A program made the translations under genes and the position numbers. Shown here piece after piece: positions 43,598 through 49,010 of a DNA stretch of 49,010 nucleotides (the stretch's first letter is position 1; the number at the start of each line of letters is the position of its first letter). The notes under the pieces are model-generated. The model did no database searches, was not told the origin of the DNA, and saw only the letters and a program-made list of their open reading frames with translations. The DNA lies in NCBI GenBank assembly GCA_016931895.1, contig JAFGDY010000240.1:1-49010 (forward strand), written 5' to 3'. The stretch is from Anaerolineae bacterium (lineage in GTDB: Bacteria > Chloroflexota > Anaerolineae > 4572-78 > J111).

Positions 43598-45340
43598 ATG
43601 GAGCTTTCAGAAATACTCTATAGTTACACCAATGACCACTTGCAGCGATTGGCCGGTTTGTGCAATTGCCGGGGCCATACCCGCAAAGACGATCTGGTGC
43701 GGTGCATTCATCGCGCGGTAATGGTTCCGGAATTGTTGCGGCAGTTGTGGCAGCAAATGGACGATCTCTCCAAAAAGGCCATCGCCGCCGCTTATCACAA
43801 CGACGGCGAGTTCAACCAGCGAGCCTTTGTGGCCCAATATGGCTCGCTGCCGGAACGCCCCCAAAGCGGCTGGGGCTGGCGCTCAAACCCCATCCTGCTG
43901 GACCTGTTCCTGCACAACGGACACTTGCCTTCAGACCTCGTACCCCTGCTGGCAAATTTGGTGCCACCCCCCGATAAATTCCAACTCACGGGCGTGTCCG
44001 AAACACCCACCACCCTGGCCGAAGAGGGGTATTCGCTTGACCTGATGTGTACCGAAACCGAACAGGCCGGGCTGCACGACCTGCTGGCCTACCTCCGGCT
44101 GGCCGACCAAGGCCAGCTAAAAATTGGCGGCAGTTCCGGCCGGGCCACCAAAGGCAGTATCCAAAAAATCATGGCCGGCTTATTGGCCGGCGATTTCTGG
44201 CCGCCGCCTGCTGATTTTCGGGCCGATCAAACCATTCGCCCTTTTGGCCTTGATGTTTTTGCTCAAGGGGCCGGCCTGGTGGCCAAAGCGCGGGGCCGCA
44301 ACCAACTGCAATTGACCGCCCCTGGACGCGAGTTTTACCAAACCCAAAACCCTGCCTTATTGCTGGAAGCTTTTGAAACGTGGGTAGCGGATGGCTCTTT
44401 TGATGAATTGAGCCGCATTTCGGCCCTGAAAGGGCAGCGGTCGCGCCGCACCCGTTTGACCCCGCCATCTGTTCGCCGCGAAGCCGTAATTGAGGCGCTT
44501 TCCTGGTGCCCGGTAGGCGTGTGGATTGACCTCCAGGATTTTTACCGGGCGCTCAAAATATGGCACTTTGATTTTGAGGTGGAAACAACCCAAACCAGCA
44601 ACCTGTACGTGGGACACCCCGAATACGGCATGCTCTACGGCAACGACTATTGGCTGATCGTTAAGGGTTTGTACGTGAATGTGGTGTTATGGGAGTATTT
44701 AGGCTCAATGGGGGCGCTTGATTTACTCTTTACCGATCCCGCAGATGCTAATCCGAAATTTGAGCATTTTTACGCAGATGAGGCTTTGAGTTTGTACGAC
44801 GGCCTCAGATATTTTCGCATCAACAACCTGGGCGCGTATTTGCTTGGCCAGGCCGAGGCGTACACTCCCCAAAAACCGCCCCACGAGCCGCTGTTTGTGG
44901 TTTCAGCCGATTTACACATCACTCTGATTCAGGGCCACGACTTAACGCCAAATGAACAAAATATGCTGGCGCAGTTGGCTACGCCGGTGCAAAAACACCG
45001 CTGCCAACTCGATACCCGGCAATTGTTAAACGCCCTGGAAGAAGGCGCCGATTTTGATCGCCTGGCCGGCTTTTTACACCAACGCCACAACGGGCCTTTA
45101 CCTCCTGCCGTCACTACCTGGCTAGAGCAAGTTCGGCAAAACAGCCAAGCCTTCCGCAAAGGCGAACCGGCCGTTTTTGTCAATGCCGACACCCCTGACC
45201 TGGTGGAGATGGTGCTGGCCGACCCGGTTTTGCAAAAATTTTGTTATGCCATGAACCAATCAACCCTTATCATTCCCGTCCGCCGCGAAAAAGCCTTCCG
45301 GGCCAGGTTGAAGGAGTTAGGATACATCCTCCAGCCATGA
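43598..45340 (+). CDS. Helicase-associated protein with XPB-N-like C-terminal domain
   Basis: A 580-residue protein without catalytic motifs. The N-terminal part (1-200; [37 protein letters not shown]) looks like a winged-helix or SAP-like helical segment. The C-terminal third resembles the Helicase_C_3/XPB N-terminal domain: [59 protein letters not shown]. This is an adaptor-type domain that helps helicases distort or read DNA. It lies 36 bp behind the SWIM gene and overlaps the STAND regulator gene by 4 nt (ATGA). Function is inferred from this context. Confidence 0.75.
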   Translation: MELSEILYSYTNDHLQRLAGLCNCRGHTRKDDLVRCIHRAVMVPELLRQLWQQMDDLSKKAIAAAYHNDGEFNQRAFVAQYGSLPERPQSGWGWRSNPILLDLFLHNGHLPSDLVPLLANLVPPPDKFQLTGVSETPTTLAEEGYSLDLMCTETEQAGLHDLLAYLRLADQGQLKIGGSSGRATKGSIQKIMAGLLAGDFWPPPADFRADQTIRPFGLDVFAQGAGLVAKARGRNQLQLTAPGREFYQTQNPALLLEAFETWVADGSFDELSRISALKGQRSRRTRLTPPSVRREAVIEALSWCPVGVWIDLQDFYRALKIWHFDFEVETTQTSNLYVGHPEYGMLYGNDYWLIVKGLYVNVVLWEYLGSMGALDLLFTDPADANPKFEHFYADEALSLYDGLRYFRINNLGAYLLGQAEAYTPQKPPHEPLFVVSADLHITLIQGHDLTPNEQNMLAQLATPVQKHRCQLDTRQLLNALEEGADFDRLAGFLHQRHNGPLPPAVTTWLEQVRQNSQAFRKGEPAVFVNADTPDLVEMVLADPVLQKFCYAMNQSTLIIPVRREKAFRARLKELGYILQP

Positions 45341-48120
45341 TCATTCTTCCGGCAAGCGCATCCCCCCAAAATCCGCTCTTAACCACCAAACTGCACATTC
45401 CCCCTCCCCGTTGTAGCCAGGTTTTCCGCCCGCGGCTGACCGCCCGGCTAAATCAAGTTTGGGAGCACGCCCTTACCCTCATCCTGGCCCCGGCCGGTTT
45501 TGGCAAAACAACCCTATTGAGTGAATGGGTCCAGCCCCTGCTTCAAGAGCAAGAACCCCAACAAACAACCGCTCAAAAAAATGTTCCTCCCGCCAAAATC
45601 GCCTGGCTCTCCCTTGACGAGAACGACAACGACCCGGGCCACTTTTTGTTGTACCTCCTCGCCGCCTGGCAAACCATTCAACCCGGACTGGGTGAAACCG
45701 GCCTGGCCACGCGCCGGCCTCAAACCCCGCAATCAATCTCTAATCTCGCCTCTGGAAGCGCGGAGGATCATGAGGCATTTTTAACCGCGCTTATTAATGA
45801 AATCGCCGCTACAGGTTCAGGTCATAAATTCGCCCTGATTCTTGATGATTACCACCTGATCAACACCCCGGCCATTCACCACATTCTGGCCTGCCTGCTC
45901 AACTACCTGCCGCCGCAAATGCGCCTCATTATCGCCAGCCGCGCCGAACCGCCCTTACCCCTGGCCCGCCTGCGAGCGCGAAACCAACTGCTTGAGTTGC
46001 GAGCAAACGATCTGCGCTTTATGCCCGCCGAAGCTGCTACCTTTCTCAACGAGGTAATGGGCCTGGAGCTTTCAGCCGTAGATGTAGCGGCCCTGGAAAC
46101 GCGCACCGAAGGCTGGATTGCCGGGCTGCAAATGGCCGCGCTTTCGATGCGGGATTGCCAGGATATCCCCGCCTTTATGGCCTCGTTCACCGGCAGCCAG
46201 CGTTATATTTGGGACTACCTGGCCGAGGAAATCTTGCAGCAACAGCCCCAACCCGTGCAAACCTTTTTACTGCAAACTTCCATTCTCAATGGTTTGACCG
46301 CCCCCCTGTGCGATGCTGTGCTGGATTCTCCTCGCCTGGCCGGGGAGAAATCCAGCCAACAGACCCTGGCCTATCTGGAAAAGGCTAATCTCTTCATTAT
46401 GCCGCTTGACGACCACCGGCAGTGGTATCGCTACCACCATCTCTTGGCCGATTTTTTACGCGACTATCTCCAACGGCAGGTTGGCGCGCCGGGCGTAGCC
46501 GCCCTGCATCGCCGGGCCGCAGCATGGTACGAGCAAAACGGTCTGGCCGTTGAAGCCATGAGCCACGCCCTGGTGGCCGCCGACGTTGAGCGCGCGGTGC
46601 GGCTGGTGGAACAAAGCGGCGGGGCGCTGCTGCGACAAAGCGAGTTGGCCACGCTGTTCAAATGGCTAGAAGCGTTGCCCGCAGAGTTGGTCCGCGCCCG
46701 GCCCCGGCTGTCTCTCTTTCACGCCTGGGCCATGGTTTTTGCCGGACAATTGGCAGAGGTTGAAACCTGGCTGCAAAACAACCAACTTGCCCCAATTGCG
46801 GATGAAGGTGAAATCCCCGGCGAGTTGACCGCCATTCAGGCCAGTGTGGCCTTCTTTCGGCGGAACATTCCCCAGGCCATAGAATTATATCGCCTGGCGT
46901 TGGCCCGGTTGCCAGAGGAAAACCTGTTTTTGCGGGGAGCGGTCGCCTTGAGTTTAGCCACGGCCTGCAACCTGCACGGCGACATTGCCGGGGCTAAATG
47001 GGCCTTTGCTCAGGCCAGCGCCATCAGCCAGGCCAATCACAATCTCCCTGTTGCGTTGATCGCTATCGGGAATTTGGCCCAGTTACACCTGGAACAAGGA
47101 GGCTTGCGCCGCGCGGCTGAACTCTACCGGCAAGCGTTGGCTTTGGCGGCCCGGCATGTTGAACGAGGGGGACCGCTGCCGCCCCATACGGGCCGGGTGC
47201 ACGTTGGGCTGGGGGAGGTATTGTATCAATGGAATGACCTGGATGCGGCCAGTGAGCACCTGCAAGAGGGTCTCCAGATGGGCCAGCAACACGGCGAGGC
47301 CATCACCCTGATGAAGGGCTACCTGGCGCTGGCCTGCCTTCACCAGGCCCGATCCAACCCAACCGCTGCCTTTGAAGCAGTAGGCCAGGCCGAAGCGTTT
47401 GCCCAAAAACACCAGCTACCCAGTTGGCGCGTCCGGCTGAATGATTGCCGCGTGAGGCTGTGGTTGGCGCAAGGTGATATAGAGGCAGCCATTAATTGCT
47501 TAAAGCAAGAGCGCTCCGGCCCCAATGACGATAACGCCCGCGCCGACGACTCCGCCGGTTATCCCGACGAACTATCTCGGCTGGAACGCCTGACCCAGGC
47601 CCGGCTTCTGATTGCCCAAAATAAGCCGGATGAGGCCCTGGTTTTGTTGACTTCCCTGCATCAGGCTGCCGCAGCGTCGGAGCGTACCGGCTGGGTTCTG
47701 GAAATTTCGACTCTCCAGGCTTTGGCCTATCAGGCTTCCGGCGACACGCCCGGCGCCGTAACTACCCTGGCCGAAGCCCTGGCCCTGGCCGAACCGGAGG
47801 GCTACATTCGCCTTTTTGTTGACGAGGGAGGCCCGCTGGCAGACTTGTTACCACAGGTCACAGCCCCCAAGGTAGCCGCGGGTTATGCCAAAAAGTTATT
47901 GACCGGTTTGCAAAGGGTAAATCTGGTAGAGTCGCTCAGCGACCGCGAGCTTGAAATTCTGCGTCTCATTGCCACTGGCTTGTCTAACCAACAAATTGCG
48001 GCCGAACTGGTGCTGACGGTGGGCACGGTAAAGTGGCACCTAAGTAATATCTACGGCAAACTGGGCGTCAACCGCCGCACCCAGGCCGTGGCCCGGGCCA
48101 GAGAAATGCAACTGTTATAG
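45337..48120 (+). CDS. LuxR-family STAND ATPase regulator (MalT-like)
   Basis: I chose ATG 45337, which overlaps the preceding stop codon as ATGA, giving 927 residues; an earlier in-frame start would lie deep inside that gene. The N-terminus has Walker [10 protein letters not shown] (51-59) and Walker [10 protein letters not shown], followed by the AAA winged-helix region, then TPR-like helices (400-850), and a C-terminal LuxR HTH ([40 protein letters not shown]). In MalT, ATP and an inducer convert the protein into a transcription activator. Translational coupling to helicase-associated proteins is unusual and suggests it senses or controls the same process. Inducer unknown. Confidence 0.93.
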   Translation: MIILPASASPQNPLLTTKLHIPPPRCSQVFRPRLTARLNQVWEHALTLILAPAGFGKTTLLSEWVQPLLQEQEPQQTTAQKNVPPAKIAWLSLDENDNDPGHFLLYLLAAWQTIQPGLGETGLATRRPQTPQSISNLASGSAEDHEAFLTALINEIAATGSGHKFALILDDYHLINTPAIHHILACLLNYLPPQMRLIIASRAEPPLPLARLRARNQLLELRANDLRFMPAEAATFLNEVMGLELSAVDVAALETRTEGWIAGLQMAALSMRDCQDIPAFMASFTGSQRYIWDYLAEEILQQQPQPVQTFLLQTSILNGLTAPLCDAVLDSPRLAGEKSSQQTLAYLEKANLFIMPLDDHRQWYRYHHLLADFLRDYLQRQVGAPGVAALHRRAAAWYEQNGLAVEAMSHALVAADVERAVRLVEQSGGALLRQSELATLFKWLEALPAELVRARPRLSLFHAWAMVFAGQLAEVETWLQNNQLAPIADEGEIPGELTAIQASVAFFRRNIPQAIELYRLALARLPEENLFLRGAVALSLATACNLHGDIAGAKWAFAQASAISQANHNLPVALIAIGNLAQLHLEQGGLRRAAELYRQALALAARHVERGGPLPPHTGRVHVGLGEVLYQWNDLDAASEHLQEGLQMGQQHGEAITLMKGYLALACLHQARSNPTAAFEAVGQAEAFAQKHQLPSWRVRLNDCRVRLWLAQGDIEAAINCLKQERSGPNDDNARADDSAGYPDELSRLERLTQARLLIAQNKPDEALVLLTSLHQAAAASERTGWVLEISTLQALAYQASGDTPGAVTTLAEALALAEPEGYIRLFVDEGGPLADLLPQVTAPKVAAGYAKKLLTGLQRVNLVESLSDRELEILRLIATGLSNQQIAAELVLTVGTVKWHLSNIYGKLGVNRRTQAVARAREMQLL

Positions 48121-48140
48121 CCTGACCATGGAGAATAATG

Positions 48141-48365
48141 ATGACCCATCAAGAAGCGCAAGAGCTACTTAAAAAATTCATTCAGGCCAAAGATAAAGAC
48201 GACCTGCAACAACTGATCAGCGTTAACGTGAGCCGTTGCGATAGCGTTTTTTTTGCCGAGTTGGCAGCCAGAGTGGAGCAATTCCGGGCCAAAGGCGATG
48301 AAAGCAGCGCCGTCAAACTCAAAGAGTTGGGCGATTTTATGGCCCGGCTGCGATTTATGATTTAG
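48141..48365 (+). CDS. Small helical protein of unknown function
   Basis: A 74-residue acidic and basic helical protein (LLKKFIQAKDKDDLQQLISV, AELAARVEQFRAKGDESSAV). Two ATGs lie at 48138 and 48141; GGAG seven bases before the second favours it. It resembles small helical segments found next to or inside CHAT-type proteins of cyanobacteria and Chloroflexota, but no homologue can be named. It begins 20 bp after the STAND regulator and is the last gene of the operon. Confidence 0.75.
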   Translation: MTHQEAQELLKKFIQAKDKDDLQQLISVNVSRCDSVFFAELAARVEQFRAKGDESSAVKLKELGDFMARLRFMI

Positions 48366-48424
48366 ACACAAAGTACTCTGGCACTCTGTTTTAAAGTTTG
48401 ATAAACTGAAAGCAGCTTAATTTG

Positions 48425-48442
48425 TGCCATCATTTGATGGCA
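48425..48442. repeat. Perfect 8-bp inverted repeat after the helicase operon
   Basis: TGCCATCA, TT, TGATGGCA form a compact palindrome 60 bp past the last stop. The following bases are not a T-run, so it may be an operator or weak terminator. Confidence 0.4.
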
Positions 48443-48497
48443 ATCTGTACTTTAAAAAACTGTTTGCGTGTTTTGATGATGGCCGGATGAAAATGTT

Positions 48498-48555
48498 AAC
48501 GCCCTTTATATTGTGTTTTGCTTCTCTCCGCAGAACAGGGGGCGTTTTTTATTTT
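48498..48555 (+). terminator. Possible long-loop terminator
   Basis: AACGCCC (48498-48504) pairs with GGGCGTT (48540-48546) across a 35-base loop and is followed by TTTTATTTT. The loop is long, so this is a weak call. Confidence 0.4.
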
Positions 48556-48573
48556 CATCGGGAAAATATCGGC

Positions 48574-48602
48574 TTGACAAACTAGAACATTTGTACTAAT
48601 AT
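48574..48602 (+). promoter_or_regulatory. Consensus promoter with LexA-like palindrome in the spacer
   Basis: TTGACA (48574-48579) and TAATAT (48597-48602) are separated by 17 bases. The spacer and the -10 edge contain TAGAACATTTGTACTA (48583-48598), a palindrome with one mismatched pair, close to the Gram-positive LexA box GAAC-N4-GTTC. A repressor bound there would block the promoter. It drives the cysteine-rich gene at 48620. Confidence 0.65.
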
Positions 48603-48619
48603 CTCGATTTGGAGAAAAA

Positions 48620-48952
48620 ATGGAGAAGAAAACTACTCTACAGTTTGAATACCCAAAAACAACCGACGGGCCAAAAGATTGCCAGGTTATTTTGCAGCCC
48701 ATTGCTATGACCATTCCCAATAGTCACGGGGTTTATTGTCCCTGTCAATTATGGCCCCAAAAGGAAATGAGTTGCGAGGAGTTTCTGAGACGATACGCTG
48801 ATTATCCCCGGAAAATTCGGGTTTGTCTTGATAAGATTTGTTCCGCAAAAGATTTGCTTCAAAAATCAGAGTTCGTGACGGCTTATGGCTTTGGCTGGGA
48901 TTGTTGGTATATTATTACGAAAAATAGGGGATGGTTCATCTCTTACGAATAG
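48620..48952 (+). CDS. Cysteine- and tryptophan-rich small protein of unknown function
   Basis: The 110-residue protein is not recognised. GGAG lies five bases before ATG 48620, behind a consensus promoter. It contains seven cysteines, including CPC (VYCPCQLWP) and CLDKIC, and a C-terminal aromatic segment GWDCWYIITKNRGWFISYE. The cysteines could bind a metal, but no known finger is evident. No signal peptide is seen. The gene is lower in GC than its neighbours, has its own promoter and stands apart from the helicase operon, so it may be a recent acquisition. Confidence 0.75.
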   Translation: MEKKTTLQFEYPKTTDGPKDCQVILQPIAMTIPNSHGVYCPCQLWPQKEMSCEEFLRRYADYPRKIRVCLDKICSAKDLLQKSEFVTAYGFGWDCWYIITKNRGWFISYE

Positions 48953-49010
48953 TTAAGTTGACACTTTTCAAATAGGCGAAAATCTATATGAGTGTTAATC
49001 CAAGAAAATA
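48953..49010. other. Window end, non-coding
   Basis: AT-rich 58 bases after the last stop codon; nothing recognisable. Confidence 0.3.

Noticed and set aside
1-49010. tRNA, rRNA or CRISPR elements
   Set aside because: Searched by eye for T-loop words in intergenic regions and for regularly spaced repeats; none found.

Overview
The window looks like part of a bacterial chromosome, most probably a member of the Chloroflexota (Anaerolineae-like), seen here as an unplaced or metagenomic contig. The inference rests on gene content: two very large MalT-type STAND regulators, a GT39 membrane protein with repeated C-terminal beta modules, a DUF5317 membrane protein, a cyclic-nucleotide/PH-domain membrane protein, an NHLP/Franean1-like leader protein, and an ADP-forming acetate-CoA ligase operon with a DRTGG protein. 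GC content is moderate, Shine-Dalgarno signals are strong, and no rRNA, tRNA or CRISPR array was seen.

Region 1 (1-8870) is a minus-strand sugar-uptake and catabolism operon. In transcription order it holds a GntR/UTRA regulator, a GNAT acetyltransferase, an L-fucose/arabinose-isomerase-like protein, a DUF4432 aldose epimerase, a GH4 glycosidase, a mannitol-1-phosphate-dehydrogenase-like oxidoreductase, an amidohydrolase and an ABC sugar-binding lipoprotein cut by the window edge. A consensus promoter (TTGACA-N17-TAAAAT) and a DasR/NagR-like GntR operator lie upstream of gntR. A transposase-like remnant sits just beyond them.

Region 2 (9157-21025) holds mostly housekeeping genes. These are a SAM methyltransferase with a small helical protein, an alpha/beta hydrolase, a zinc alcohol dehydrogenase, a triple-FKBP lipoprotein, a family-4 uracil-DNA glycosylase ending in a beta-clamp-like motif, and a zinc-ribbon protein. 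They are followed by the rimI-tsaB-tsaE block (N-acetylation and t6A tRNA modification), a metallophosphoesterase, a DUF4349 lipoprotein with a clear terminator, and a cNMP-binding/PH-domain membrane protein.

Region 3 (21026-31123) contains the GT39 protein, a response regulator and a DUF5317 protein. Next comes a compact regulatory locus: a 1062-aa STAND/TPR/BTAD regulator, an unlisted 42-residue membrane peptide gene starting with GTG, and a 100-residue protein resembling RiPP leader families. The peptide stop overlaps an ATG of the 100-residue frame. This is the best candidate for an undescribed peptide-signalling or RiPP-like system. A nucleoside-recognition (Gate) membrane protein and a MarC protein follow.

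Region 4 (31296-39314) is an acetate/acyl-CoA module. Acetyl-CoA synthetase is on the minus strand. Divergent from it is a plus-strand operon with a CoA-transferase fused to a GNAT domain, an ADP-forming acyl-CoA ligase and a DRTGG-domain protein, closed by a strong terminator. The 861-bp space between them carries four copies of a GTGACATTTGTC-like motif. One is a CRP/FNR-type site centred about 42 bp upstream of the predicted start of transcription.

Region 5 (39333-48365) is a plus-strand operon behind a good promoter: SNF2-family helicase, SWIM zinc-finger protein, XPB-N-like helicase-associated protein, a LuxR/MalT STAND regulator overlapping it by 4 nt, and a 75-residue helical protein. 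Pairing a nucleic-acid helicase module with a STAND ATPase is the second candidate system. The window ends with a cysteine-rich orphan gene behind a consensus promoter whose spacer holds a LexA-like palindrome.
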